Assembly (NCBI GenBank): GCA_029862165.1
Contig: JAOTXU010000005.1
Span: 62,001-126,000, forward strand
Reading direction: 5' to 3'
DNA length: 64,000 bases
DNA from: Gammaproteobacteria bacterium
GTDB lineage: Bacteria; Pseudomonadota; Gammaproteobacteria; Steroidobacterales; JABDKV01
Shown piece after piece: positions 29,340 through 37,952 of the stretch (position 1 is the first letter of the stretch; each line of letters opens with the position of its first letter). The translations under genes and the position numbers were made by a program. The notes under the pieces are model-generated. The model searched no databases and was not told the origin of the DNA. It saw only the letters and a program-made list of their open reading frames with translations.

Positions 29340-30167
29340 ATGAGAACAGTTGTCGTGTACGCCTTACTCCTTCTGCTCGTTGTATCGCCCGTTGATGCTG
29401 CTGTGGACATGCAGTTTCTGCAGAGTCTGGGTGACACCCGATATCACAAAGTGGAGTCAGAAGGCATTGGGCGTGGCTATCACATTTATGTGATGCTGCC
29501 GCAGGGATACGATGAATCATCTCATGAAGAATATCCGACAATTTATCTTTTGGATGGTGGAGCGCTATTTCCACTATTGTCAGGCTATTACCGCTACTTA
29601 AATTTTGGAGAGGAGATACCAGACGCAATTCTTGTGGGCATTTCCTACGGAAGCGATACTTTTGAGGGAGGAAACTACCGCAGTACCGATTTCACGGCGA
29701 AATCGTCGGAACGGGATTATTGGGGAGGAGCTGAAAAGTTTCAACAATTCCTGAGTGACGAGTTGATGCCGTTGATTGAAAGTACCTACCATTCGCGAGT
29801 TGATCGTCGTGTTATTTTTGGACAATCGATCGGTGGGCAATTCGTTTTATATACAGCCATGACAAGGCCAAATCTATTTTGGGGCCACATAGCGAGTAAT
29901 CCGGCCTTGCATCGAAACTTGCCATTTTTCATGGCAAAACACGCACCGTGTGATACAAAGAGCAAGCGCTCTAAGTTGTTTGTGGGTAGTGGAACCATGG
30001 ACGATCCGAGGTTTCGCGGGCCGGCTCTCAAATGGATCGAATATTGGTCTGCCAATGAGGATAGGCCCTGGCAACTAAAAACATTGAATTTAGCTGGACA
30101 TAGCCATATGTCCGCACCACCCGCATCGTTTCGCCAGGGCATGAGATGGTTATTCACTACAGACTGA
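29340..30167 (+). CDS. Exported esterase, alpha/beta hydrolase of the esterase D/IroE type
   Basis: A 275-residue secreted hydrolase. The signal peptide is residues 1-20 (cleavage after VDA). The fold begins with the YHIYVMLPQGYD strand typical of esterase D-like (PF00756-type) proteins; the nucleophile is S163 in IFGQSIGGQF, and a late His in AGHSHMS is the probable catalytic His. It resembles IroE/Fes-type siderophore esterases, but no siderophore genes are nearby, so the substrate is unknown. The frame is open from 29232, but ATG 29340 gives the signal peptide. Codons look more AT-rich than in neighbouring housekeeping genes. Confidence 0.75.
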   Translation: MRTVVVYALLLLLVVSPVDAAVDMQFLQSLGDTRYHKVESEGIGRGYHIYVMLPQGYDESSHEEYPTIYLLDGGALFPLLSGYYRYLNFGEEIPDAILVGISYGSDTFEGGNYRSTDFTAKSSERDYWGGAEKFQQFLSDELMPLIESTYHSRVDRRVIFGQSIGGQFVLYTAMTRPNLFWGHIASNPALHRNLPFFMAKHAPCDTKSKRSKLFVGSGTMDDPRFRGPALKWIEYWSANEDRPWQLKTLNLAGHSHMSAPPASFRQGMRWLFTTD

Positions 30168-30333
30168 CGTGCGGCATTTGCTAATCAAGGGAACCGGGGC
30201 CGTCCAAGTCTGTTTATCCAAGAAAAGGTGTCAGGTTTACTTTAGGGCCATATGGTCGAGGCGATGGGAAGCTGATTTTCCAAGACCGTAATGGTGTTGG
30301 TGCGATCAATTAGAAGTCGTCATTGCCGCCCAA

Positions 30334-31218
30334 TCATCGGTCCGACCCCACTATGAATGGGGGTAGCCGATTACGCTGGAGCCAGTTGATTTTGGACCAG
30401 CGTGCATCGCGCGCTGCAAAATGCATCGTGAACGCATGACGCGATTGCGTTGACTGGTTTTGCGAGCTGTAGTGGGGCAGGTGGTCGTCGAATACAATAA
30501 TACTGCCAGCCGGCACTTCCAGTGCGACAGCATCAGAATCAGACGGCGGCCGCGTCTCTTCTAACGTGCGTAAGACACCCTGGCCGGTATCATGATTGAC
30601 CTCATAAACCTCCCGCAGCGGTGAGTTGTGACCGCGCGGCTGCACCCAAAGACAGCCATTGCCCAGGTGCGCATCCTCAACGGCAATCCAAAACCCAACG
30701 ACACCAGGATAATCGGCGATTAGATAACTGGCGTCCTGGTGCCAGCGAACTTCGCCTCCGATGCGGGGTTGCTTGAATATGTACATGGTTTGCCAAAGCG
30801 TGGCTGGTGCCACGCCCAGGTCGTGCAAGATCGCGGCAAAAATCGGGTTACGGCAAAATTCGGCGAATGCCGGTACAAGGTGGTGCATGGCGTGACCAAT
30901 CTTGTTGATGGCCAGGTGTTTAGGCCGAACCAGCTTGCCGCTCGCATCCAGTGCATCTTCTTCCAGAAAACAATGTACCGCCTCTGCGGATTCCAGAAAG
31001 TACTTATCTCGACCGCGGTCGCGATCTTTGGTTGAAAACACTGAAAGGGGCTGGCTGGTATCGAACTCATGGACGATGTCGAGTGCGGCATTTCTAATCG
31101 CATCGAGTCCAGGTTGTGCGAGCGCATTCTCGAGCACCAGGAAGCCCTGTGTCCGATAGTCGTTTAGCTGTTCGTCGGTCAACAGCGATTTCGGCGATTC
31201 AGCACGCAGCGATTCCAA
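30334..31218 (-). CDS. Phytanoyl-CoA dioxygenase (PhyH) family protein
   Basis: Fe(II)/2-oxoglutarate-dependent oxygenase of 294 residues. The iron-binding H-x-D is H160/D162 in RWHQDASYL, and the distal His lies in DDHLPHYSSQNQS (H246 or H249), followed by R260 for 2-oxoglutarate. The N-terminal region (LNDYRTQGFLVLENAL) is the usual PhyH start. The only available start near the family N-terminus is TTG at 31218. It stands alone; PhyH homologues in bacteria hydroxylate diverse small molecules, so the substrate is not predictable. Confidence 0.8.
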   Translation of the reverse strand: MESLRAESPKSLLTDEQLNDYRTQGFLVLENALAQPGLDAIRNAALDIVHEFDTSQPLSVFSTKDRDRGRDKYFLESAEAVHCFLEEDALDASGKLVRPKHLAINKIGHAMHHLVPAFAEFCRNPIFAAILHDLGVAPATLWQTMYIFKQPRIGGEVRWHQDASYLIADYPGVVGFWIAVEDAHLGNGCLWVQPRGHNSPLREVYEVNHDTGQGVLRTLEETRPPSDSDAVALEVPAGSIIVFDDHLPHYSSQNQSTQSRHAFTMHFAARDARWSKINWLQRNRLPPFIVGSDR

Positions 31219-31511
31219 GGAGATTCACCCTAATACGAGGAACTTCGATCATATAGTCAACCATTGGCTCAGTGTACTGCTTGGCAGGGGGAAAAGGCAG
31301 GTTCTGGAACCCCGCGGGCGCTTCGAGTCCTGCATCAGTATGGCCCCACGGTATCGTTGAACGGCAACCGTTGCTGCGAGCGAGCGGGGCATCAATCCTG
31401 TGGGGCGACCGAGCCAGACACTAGTAATCCTCTAAGTATCAGCTACGCTTGTTAGCGGTACAATCGGTCTCCAGTTACTGAGATCGTTGGCAAACTCGTA
31501 GGGGATTAACC
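31219..31511. other. Intergenic region, no gene seen
   Basis: Divergent promoter region between the PhyH gene and the SnoaL-cupin lipoprotein gene. A 63-codon frame at 31264-31455 has no family resemblance and no good RBS; nothing else is recognised. Confidence 0.5.
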
Positions 31512-32312
31512 ATGAAGTACACAATGATGATCTGCGTCACCGTCTCGGGCGCGTTACTTTGGGGCTGCACTCCAGCTGGTGTAGACATCCAAGCCGAGCA
31601 GGCGGCACTTCGCGCCGCAGCAGATGCCTATCATGAGGCCGGACACCAGAACGACTTTGGCAGCCTGGCCAATTTCTATGCGAAAGACGGAATCATCCTG
31701 CCGCCAAACACACCAGAAGCAAAAGGTCTGCAAGGCGCCCGGGATTTCTTTGCGACCATCGCCGAAGTTCCAGGAATCGGTGTTCGTTTCGACGACGTCA
31801 CAGCCGAAGTCGCAACCGGCGGGGACATGGGCTATACGCTATCGAATGCCGAAATTAGTTCTGCAGGACCACACGGAGAACAATTGACGGATAAGGACCG
31901 GGACTTTCATCTCTGGAAAAAGCAAGACGGAGAATGGAAGATAGCGGTAGACATGTGGAACTCAGAACTCCCCTTGCCGGGAGTCGCGCCAACATCCAGG
32001 CCGAGAACAACGAGGGCGGACGACGCAACAAATGCGGATCCGCAGCATTACACGGTCGAATTTGAAAACGACAGGGTTCGCATAATAAGAATCAAATACG
32101 GTCCGGGCGAGAAGTCCGTTATGCACACGCATGGCCCAAACGCGGCAGTTTTCCTGACCGGAAATTCTGTTCGTATGAACTTAGCCGACGGTACATCCCA
32201 GGAATTAGTGTCTGTGGCTGGTGCCACTGCGTGGAGTGATGGAGACGAGCATCTACCCGAGAATTTGACCGACGAGCCTTTGGAAGTTGTTCTGGTTGAA
32301 CTTAAGGAATAG
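31512..32312 (+). CDS. Lipoprotein with SnoaL/DUF4440-like and cupin domains
   Basis: A 266-residue predicted lipoprotein (lipobox LLWGC, C19). Residues about 25-155 form a DUF4440/SnoaL-like domain (ALRAAADAYHEAGHQNDFGS, then DRDFHLWKKQDGEWKIAVDM). Residues about 178-266 form a cupin: YTVEFENDRVRIIRIKYGPG, EKSVMHTHGPNAAVFLTG with metal-type His residues, ending VVLVELKE. A SnoaL-cupin fusion suggests a ligand-binding or small-molecule isomerase/cyclase-like role, but no substrate can be named. GGGGATTA precedes the ATG. Confidence 0.75.
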   Translation: MKYTMMICVTVSGALLWGCTPAGVDIQAEQAALRAAADAYHEAGHQNDFGSLANFYAKDGIILPPNTPEAKGLQGARDFFATIAEVPGIGVRFDDVTAEVATGGDMGYTLSNAEISSAGPHGEQLTDKDRDFHLWKKQDGEWKIAVDMWNSELPLPGVAPTSRPRTTRADDATNADPQHYTVEFENDRVRIIRIKYGPGEKSVMHTHGPNAAVFLTGNSVRMNLADGTSQELVSVAGATAWSDGDEHLPENLTDEPLEVVLVELKE

Positions 32313-32321
32313 GGGCAACTC

Positions 32322-32555
32322 ATGATTCGAAGAGCCGGCCAGATGACCTACCGGATGGCCCGCCGCATTGTGATCGGCGTAATAGGCGGGTCGCTGCTGT
32401 TGCTGGGTTTGGCGTTAATCGTCTTGCCGGGTCCGGCATTTATTGTAATACCGGTAGGACTGGTAATCCTCAGCCTGGAGTTCGCGTGGGCACGGAGTTG
32501 GTTGCTCGCGATCCGGCGTGGTATTAGCCGTCGGCAACAAAGCGCACATCGCTAA
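32322..32555 (+). CDS. Small PGPGW-type transmembrane protein
   Basis: A 77-residue membrane protein with a basic N-terminus, two hydrophobic segments (about 17-33 and 38-52) and the family core LPGPAFIVIPVGLVILSLEF, matching the putative transmembrane protein (PGPGW) family. AGGGG lies 7 bp upstream of the ATG, and the gene starts 9 bp after the previous stop, so it is likely cotranscribed. Function is unknown. Confidence 0.72.
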   Translation: MIRRAGQMTYRMARRIVIGVIGGSLLLLGLALIVLPGPAFIVIPVGLVILSLEFAWARSWLLAIRRGISRRQQSAHR

Positions 32556-32737
32556 AGATAGAATCGCGCACCAACAATTGGTGATTAAAAACATCGCTTC
32601 GTCGATGGAGGCCCGTTTTTCAGCCAAAAATGTGACGGACTTGGCAAAACGGCATCTTGACAATCCTACCTGGTTCATGGCAACGATATTTATCGGCTGT
32701 TACCCTGTTCTCTGTTGGTCAGTACGAGAAGCGCGAG

Positions 32738-33220
32738 ATGATGCAAGCGGATATCGCGAAATATGCGATGTGGTTATTCGACCGCACGGTCGAGCCGCGT
32801 GAGAATCTTCCCGCGTTATTCGACTTGTTGCGTCGAAAAAATCCCGTTGGCAGCGAATCACTCACTTTTCGGGATTTCGAGGCATTGTTTCGGCGATGGC
32901 ATTGGCAGCAGCAAACTAGCGTCACGACACACGAAGAGATTGAGTTCCATGACGAACCCGGGGAGCCGACGCAGCTCGTCGATGAGAACGACAACGATCT
33001 CTCGCCTGGCATTTGCGAGACGACACAGATGCTGTCGCCTGACGCCGCCCCAATCAGCGACTATCACGTGGTAACGGAAATGCTGATCGAGCAGTTGGTT
33101 GCCACGGTCAAACAGTATCTGGCCGAGGGATGGACGCCGCTGGGTGGTATTTCCCGGGCCACTTCGCTTTCAAGTGCGAGCTATTGGGCACAAGCCATGG
33201 TGAAACGCCAGGTTAATTAA
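32738..33220 (+). CDS. Hypothetical protein with C-terminal DUF1737-like domain
   Basis: A 160-residue soluble protein. The N-terminal 60 residues are helical (ADIAKYAMWLFDRT and LPALFDLLRRKNPVG), the middle is acidic and probably disordered, and the C-terminal 50 residues (YHVVTEMLIEQLVATVKQYL, then EGWTPLGGIS and SYWAQAMVKR) resemble DUF1737, a short domain of unknown function. The ATG at 32738 with GAGAAGCGCGAG upstream is preferred to a TTG at 32657. No function is proposed. Confidence 0.6.
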   Translation: MMQADIAKYAMWLFDRTVEPRENLPALFDLLRRKNPVGSESLTFRDFEALFRRWHWQQQTSVTTHEEIEFHDEPGEPTQLVDENDNDLSPGICETTQMLSPDAAPISDYHVVTEMLIEQLVATVKQYLAEGWTPLGGISRATSLSSASYWAQAMVKRQVN

Positions 33221-33695
33221 CTTTCAAGTTTGCCCCGGTTCCATTGACGTTGCAGCACGGACTTGCGACGGACTATGCCCGCTGGTCAGCGGTCACCGAC
33301 CTATTACACGCGTGCTAATTTATGAATCGGCGGAGTTGTTGCTGGCTTGAGTATGGCTGCATCCCCAAGGTCCTTTCGCGAGGATATTGCTGTGCGTTGC
33401 GCACGCTGGACGGCCAAAACGAGACAGGTCTTCCGTTGATTCGGGTCCGAACCACCCGGACTATCGACGTCGCGCACTCGACCTCAATAACTTCAATGGC
33501 TTATGTTGTTCTCTTCACAGGATATTGCAAGAATAACAGGGTTGACTGGGGGGTAAGGAATTTGCCTATTTTATGTCAAAAATGATGACAAACGTGGCGC
33601 TTTGAGCGTAGCCTTACGCTATTAATTATAAAACCATGGCAGGGATTTATCACCTATCGTTTTTCGAAGGGTGAGACAAGCTGGAGAGTTACACA
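33221..33695. other. Intergenic region upstream of the PEP-CTERM pair
   Basis: 475 bp without a convincing gene; an 87-codon frame at 33322-33585 resembles nothing known. The last 120 bp are AT-rich and contain two inverted repeats, TGTCA-N7-TGACA (about 33574-33590) and AGCGTA-N4-TACGCT (about 33606-33622), probably operator or hairpin elements for the following gene. Confidence 0.4.
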
Positions 33696-34253
33696 ATGAA
33701 AACAAAACTATTGGTCTCAGCGATAATGTCGTGCGTGTTGCTCCTGGGCGCCACAACAGCATCAGCCGTTTTCATCGATGGCGCGATCACCATGAGCGGC
33801 GACTACGCACCAACCGGTGGCACCGGTCTGAGTGATGCTACCGGTATCGATTTCCTCGCTGACGATTTCGCTGTTGACGACGCGACTGGAGATTTCGCCG
33901 CTGCTGGAATAGGCTTTGGGGACATCGGCATCTTTCAAGATTTTGACTTTGCTCCTCTGAACCCGGCACCGGTAGATCCGCTTTGGAGCATCGCCGGGTT
34001 CGCATTTAGTCTCGAATCCGTTTCCGTCGATTTTCAGGATAATTCTTTCATCATATTGGCCGGCAGCGGTACGTTGAGCGCGGCGGGCTTTGACGACACG
34101 CTGGGAACGTGGAGCCTGACCGCTAACAACGCCGGCCGGTTGTTCAACTTCTCGAGCGGGACCGTAGCGACAGGCATCACGGAACCCGCCAGCCTGTTGC
34201 TGGTCGGTATTGGCATAATCGGGATGGCGACCACACGTCGCCGTCGCGGGTAA
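33696..34253 (+). CDS. PEP-CTERM sorting-domain protein
   Basis: A 185-residue exported protein. The signal peptide is residues 1-24 (ending ASA). The mature region is Gly/Asp/Phe-rich with predicted beta strands and no cysteines. The C-terminus is a sorting signal: TEPASLLLVGIGIIGM (about 162-177) followed by the basic tail TTRRRRG. PEP-CTERM proteins are processed by exosortase and are usually linked to exopolysaccharide or biofilm matrix; no exosortase is in the window. GGAG precedes the ATG. It is followed by a related protein with a different C-terminal signal. Confidence 0.85.
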   Translation: MKTKLLVSAIMSCVLLLGATTASAVFIDGAITMSGDYAPTGGTGLSDATGIDFLADDFAVDDATGDFAAAGIGFGDIGIFQDFDFAPLNPAPVDPLWSIAGFAFSLESVSVDFQDNSFIILAGSGTLSAAGFDDTLGTWSLTANNAGRLFNFSSGTVATGITEPASLLLVGIGIIGMATTRRRRG

Positions 34254-34278
34254 CACAAAAATTTTTAGAGGGAACGTC

Positions 34279-34812
34279 ATGAAAATTACAAGCAGATCAT
34301 GCGCAGTTATAACTCGGTCGGTTGTTGTCGGCCTCGTGCTTGCCTTTAGTGCATTATCGGCCTCAGCGGCAACGATAGCCGGGGATCTGACCTTTTCGGG
34401 CGATTTTTCAGCCGGAGGGCCACTGTCAATTGCTACGTCGTTGAGTTTTCCGGCTAATGACTTCGATGTGGATGGTTCGAGCGGTGATTTCAGCGGTATC
34501 GCGCAAGGTGATATTGGTTCGATCAGCGACTTCAACCTGGTCGGACCTGCACAGTTTTCTATTGCCGGATTCTCCTTCAACATCTCCGATATTCAGGTCG
34601 TGACGCAGTCTGATGCATTCCTCCTTCTGACGGGCACTGGCACCGTCACCGCGGCAGGCTTCGACGCGACTGACGTCGTCTTTGCCTTAAGCGCCAACGT
34701 TAACGGCCCGTTGAGTAATTTTTCAGCTGGCGCCTCTGCGATACCGTTGCCGGGCGCTCTGATTTTGTTCGGCTCAGCGCTGGCCGGTGCACTGGGCTTC
34801 CGCAGACGCTAA
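34279..34812 (+). CDS. PEP-CTERM/VPLPA-type sorting-domain protein, paralogue of the preceding gene
   Basis: A 177-residue exported protein with a signal peptide of about 30 residues (ending SASA). Its mature part is related to the upstream protein: I-x-G-x-(L/I)-T-F/M-S-G-D-(F/Y) near the start, DFxVDxxxGDF, then a GDIGxIxDF motif, SIAGFxF and a GxGTxxAAGFDxT motif. The C-terminus is IPLPGALILFGSALAG and GFRRR, the VPLPA-like variant rather than PEP. GAGGG lies before the ATG, 25 bp after the previous stop. The pair is probably one transcript ending at the terminator at 34834. Confidence 0.83.
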   Translation: MKITSRSCAVITRSVVVGLVLAFSALSASAATIAGDLTFSGDFSAGGPLSIATSLSFPANDFDVDGSSGDFSGIAQGDIGSISDFNLVGPAQFSIAGFSFNISDIQVVTQSDAFLLLTGTGTVTAAGFDATDVVFALSANVNGPLSNFSAGASAIPLPGALILFGSALAGALGFRRR

Positions 34813-34833
34813 GACAACACACAACACTGCACG

Positions 34834-34862
34834 AAAGCGGTTCATCAGAACCGCTTTTTTTT
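34834..34862 (+). terminator. Rho-independent terminator after the PEP-CTERM pair
   Basis: A perfect 10-bp stem AAAGCGGTTC/GAACCGCTTT with an ATCA loop is followed by additional T, eight in total. Confidence 0.9.
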
Positions 34863-35051
34863 GCGTTGAAACGCTGTTTTCAGCGGCGCAGGACTATGGA
34901 GGCCGGGCAACAGAGGACTGCGAGTTGACGTTCTGCCAAAATCGCGGTTCGAGCTCATGATCGTTCCAACGATGTATCTAGTCACATAGTCCGTCGCTGA
35001 TCTGTAGCAGCCGGCAGTCGGGTGGCTAAGCCCCACCGGGAGAATGAAATC

Positions 35052-35411
35052 ATGGGAATAGAGAATGAAGCTGAGCGACTTGCTCGCGCCTGGATCGATG
35101 GTTGGAATGCGGGTAAACCAGACGATTTACCGCTGGCGAGTAACTTTGTGCACACAAGCCCACTTGGCACCGTCGCCGGCCGAGAGAAATACCTTGACTG
35201 GGTTCGGCCGCTGGCCGCTAAGAACGTTACGTCTCTTAATATCGTTCGAACGCTGGCGGGAGAGGGCGAATCTGCCATCTGGTTTGAAATGATGACGCCC
35301 AACGGTTTGGTACAGGTTTGTGATTGGGTGCAAACCGACAACGGAAAAATCGTCGCCATCACATCGTTCTACGACGCTACGGATTTGCCTTACCGCGAAA
35401 CGGATACGTGA
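35052..35411 (+). CDS. SnoaL-like / NTF2-fold protein
   Basis: A 119-residue single-domain protein of the NTF2-like superfamily: an N-terminal helix (AERLARAWIDGWNAGKPDDL), then FVHTSPLGTVAGREKYLDWV and the C-terminal strands VQVCDWVQTDNGKIVAITSF. Length and pattern match SnoaL-like proteins, which may be small isomerases or orphan binding proteins. GGGAG precedes the ATG at 35052. The gene is isolated and no substrate can be proposed. Confidence 0.7.
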   Translation: MGIENEAERLARAWIDGWNAGKPDDLPLASNFVHTSPLGTVAGREKYLDWVRPLAAKNVTSLNIVRTLAGEGESAIWFEMMTPNGLVQVCDWVQTDNGKIVAITSFYDATDLPYRETDT

Positions 35412-35483
35412 CGGCGTGCGCGACGCCAGAAAATACTCCGCTAAGAACTAGAGACCTGTGTCGTATGCACGCTTTCTCCACCT

Positions 35484-37943
35484 TTACGCGATTTTGAGGT
35501 CGCCCTGATTCAGGAGCGCAGCGAAGTCCTCCGCAGGTAACGGCCGGCTAAACAGGTAGCCCTGAATGAAGTTGCACTTGCGCTCGCTCAGGAATCGCAG
35601 TTGATGATCATCTTCAACACCCTCAGCCGTTACCTGAAGGTCGAGACTGTGCGCCATGGCGATTATCGCCGTGACTATCGATTCGGAGCTGTGATCTCTG
35701 GACAGTTCGGAAATGAAACTCCGGTCGATTTTCAGGTTTGAGATCGGGAATTTCCTCAAATAGCTCAGAGATGAATAACCGGTTCCGAAGTCATCCAACG
35801 AGACACTGACGCCAAGGGCGCGCGTCTCTGTGAGTACTTTCACCGCCCGATCTTCGGCAGTCATGATTGCGGATTCGGTAATTTCGATATCCAGGTACTT
35901 TGCATCAAGACGGCTGTTCGTAAGACTACGCTCGATCATGAAACTGAGATTTTGCCTGGCTACCTGGACGGCCGAGACGTTCACCGAAATACTGATGTCA
36001 GGCAGGCCGGCGTCCTGCCACTCTTTTGCCTGGATGCACGCGCTGTTCATAACCCACTCGCCAATCGGCGCGATCAGCCCGGTTTCCTCGGCGATCGGAA
36101 TAAATATGTCAGGCCGAACCATACCGAGTTCCGGATCGCGCCAGCGAATCAATGCCTCGGCGCCGATAATTTGATGTGTTTGGGTATCGACTTTTGGCTG
36201 ATAGTGCAGTTCAAACATCCGGTGTTCGAGGGCTTTTCTCAACTTGCTTTCCATGTGCAGGCGTTGAGTCGAGGCTAAATTCATCGATTCCGCATAATAC
36301 TGGTAGTTGTTTCTGCCCTGTTCCTTCGCGTGATACATAGCCGCATCGGCGTTTTTGACGATGTCGTTGGCATCGGTGGCGTCAACCGGATAAATTGTGA
36401 TACCAATACTGGTGCTGGTATACAAGTCATAGCCTGAGATGACAAACGGGTGCTTCAAGAGATCGCATATACGTTTTGCGACGGTGCCCGCCGCAAACTG
36501 ATCTTTGAGGTTTCTCAGCAACACTATGAATTCGTCACCACCGAATCGCGCAACAACGTGATCTGGATCAGATTCCGTAGGACGCGACAAATAATCTTCT
36601 TCGCGCAATTCTTTAGTCAAATATTCGGCGAATCGCTGTAACAGGCTGTCGCCAATGTGATGACCCAATGTGTCATTGATTCGTTTGAAATTATCGAGAT
36701 CCAGAAACAAAACAGCCAACAACTCGCCTGTGCGTGCCGCCTGGGATATGGCCCGACCGAGATAGTCCTGAAACATCGGTCTATTTGGCAGGCCCGTTAG
36801 ACTGTCGTGATACGCAAGAAACTGAATGTGTTCGTTGGATTCCTTGAGATTTTCACTCATCTCCTTGAAAGAAACAGCAAGCTCTCCGATCTCATCTTTG
36901 GTGCGCGTGTCTATGTTGATCGATAATTCGCCCCGCCCAATGTCGTGCGTGGCTTTGCCGAGTATTCTGATGGGTCTGAGCACAATATAGTGCAGTGCGG
37001 TGAACAGCGCCGTTATCGTAATGACTATGGCTATTGTTGTTATGACTGCAACAGTATAGCCAAGAGCGGTGCTTGATTTGAGTAATTGCTCCTCCGGCAA
37101 AACCGCAAACATGTAAAGATCTCGGTGCAGTTGGATTCCCTCAACATAGGTAGCCTGCCCCTGAAAATGTGTTTCGAATCTCGTGCCGGACAAGACTCCG
37201 CGGATTAACGCCGAGGGATCCAGTTCCGGCATCAATCGGTCGAGTGAGTATTCAGCAGGCTGAAACAGAACTTCGCCGTCCGGATTGGTTGCGACGTAAA
37301 ATCCTTGCTCGCCAATTTTTTGATTTTGCACTGCTTGCCTGAGGTCATCGAGGCTAACGGTCAAAGCGAGATAACCCCTCAGCACGGGATTGGTGGTGGT
37401 CGCATCGAGAGAATCGTCCTTCATCAGGACTCGCTTTGCGGTCAGCAGCGATATTGCCGAGTTATCCGGATTTCGAAGCACAGATGTATAAATATCTTTG
37501 GGCCAGTTCGTCATAGCATGGAAAAATGGGCTTTCTGCTTCCTCTTCAGTAACGTTATCCATAGCGTTGCGCGTCCAGCGGGCATCCTCGTAGCCGTCCG
37601 GCATCAGCACGCGAATCTCGTAGTACTCCGGATAGGCCGCCTGGTACGCTTTGAACACGCGCAAGAGAGGTCTTTGCAGCAGGTTGTATCGTTCCATCTC
37701 ATCGCCGATCAGAAAGTACTTCTTGACCAGATTGGCGTTGGAAAAAAGCTCCACGTTGGCAGCAGCGGTACGAATCTTGGTCGCCATCAGTTGTTTTTGC
37801 CGCTCGAGAGATCCAGCTATCTGGTTGAACGTCTTGATTTCTGCTGAGTCGCGCAACTCTGTGTATGCAACTCGTCCAATGATTAGCAACGGCACGACAA
37901 CCAGCGGAACCAGCAGGCTCATGAACTTCATCCGGAGAGTCAA
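35484..37943 (-). CDS. Membrane cyclic-di-GMP enzyme: periplasmic sensor-HAMP-GGDEF-EAL
   Basis: Inner-membrane signalling protein of 819 residues. TM1 is about residues 8-24, a dCACHE-like periplasmic sensor 30-290, TM2 about 294-320, HAMP about 320-372. The GGDEF domain (about 378-550) has an intact GGDEF at 468-472; the EAL domain (about 562-812) has E596-A597-L598 and DDFGTGYSSL at 717-726. Both synthesis and breakdown of c-di-GMP are therefore possible; the net activity is unknown. The TTG start at 37943 has AGGA correctly spaced and overlapping the region just after the upstream stop, implying translational coupling to the periplasmic binding protein. Confidence 0.92.
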   Translation of the reverse strand: MTLRMKFMSLLVPLVVVPLLIIGRVAYTELRDSAEIKTFNQIAGSLERQKQLMATKIRTAAANVELFSNANLVKKYFLIGDEMERYNLLQRPLLRVFKAYQAAYPEYYEIRVLMPDGYEDARWTRNAMDNVTEEEAESPFFHAMTNWPKDIYTSVLRNPDNSAISLLTAKRVLMKDDSLDATTTNPVLRGYLALTVSLDDLRQAVQNQKIGEQGFYVATNPDGEVLFQPAEYSLDRLMPELDPSALIRGVLSGTRFETHFQGQATYVEGIQLHRDLYMFAVLPEEQLLKSSTALGYTVAVITTIAIVITITALFTALHYIVLRPIRILGKATHDIGRGELSINIDTRTKDEIGELAVSFKEMSENLKESNEHIQFLAYHDSLTGLPNRPMFQDYLGRAISQAARTGELLAVLFLDLDNFKRINDTLGHHIGDSLLQRFAEYLTKELREEDYLSRPTESDPDHVVARFGGDEFIVLLRNLKDQFAAGTVAKRICDLLKHPFVISGYDLYTSTSIGITIYPVDATDANDIVKNADAAMYHAKEQGRNNYQYYAESMNLASTQRLHMESKLRKALEHRMFELHYQPKVDTQTHQIIGAEALIRWRDPELGMVRPDIFIPIAEETGLIAPIGEWVMNSACIQAKEWQDAGLPDISISVNVSAVQVARQNLSFMIERSLTNSRLDAKYLDIEITESAIMTAEDRAVKVLTETRALGVSVSLDDFGTGYSSLSYLRKFPISNLKIDRSFISELSRDHSSESIVTAIIAMAHSLDLQVTAEGVEDDHQLRFLSERKCNFIQGYLFSRPLPAEDFAALLNQGDLKIA

Positions 37944-37952
37944 TGCGATTTC

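Noticed and set aside
31264..31455. A 63-codon frame between the PhyH and SnoaL-cupin genes
   Set aside because: No recognisable features and no convincing ribosome binding site.
33322..33585. An 87-codon frame upstream of the PEP-CTERM pair
   Set aside because: No RBS, no domain resemblance and composition unlike the neighbouring genes.
29133..35411. Genomic island integrated at tRNA-Leu
   Set aside because: The genes are accessory-like, but I found no integrase and no second copy of the tRNA 3' end that would mark an attachment site.
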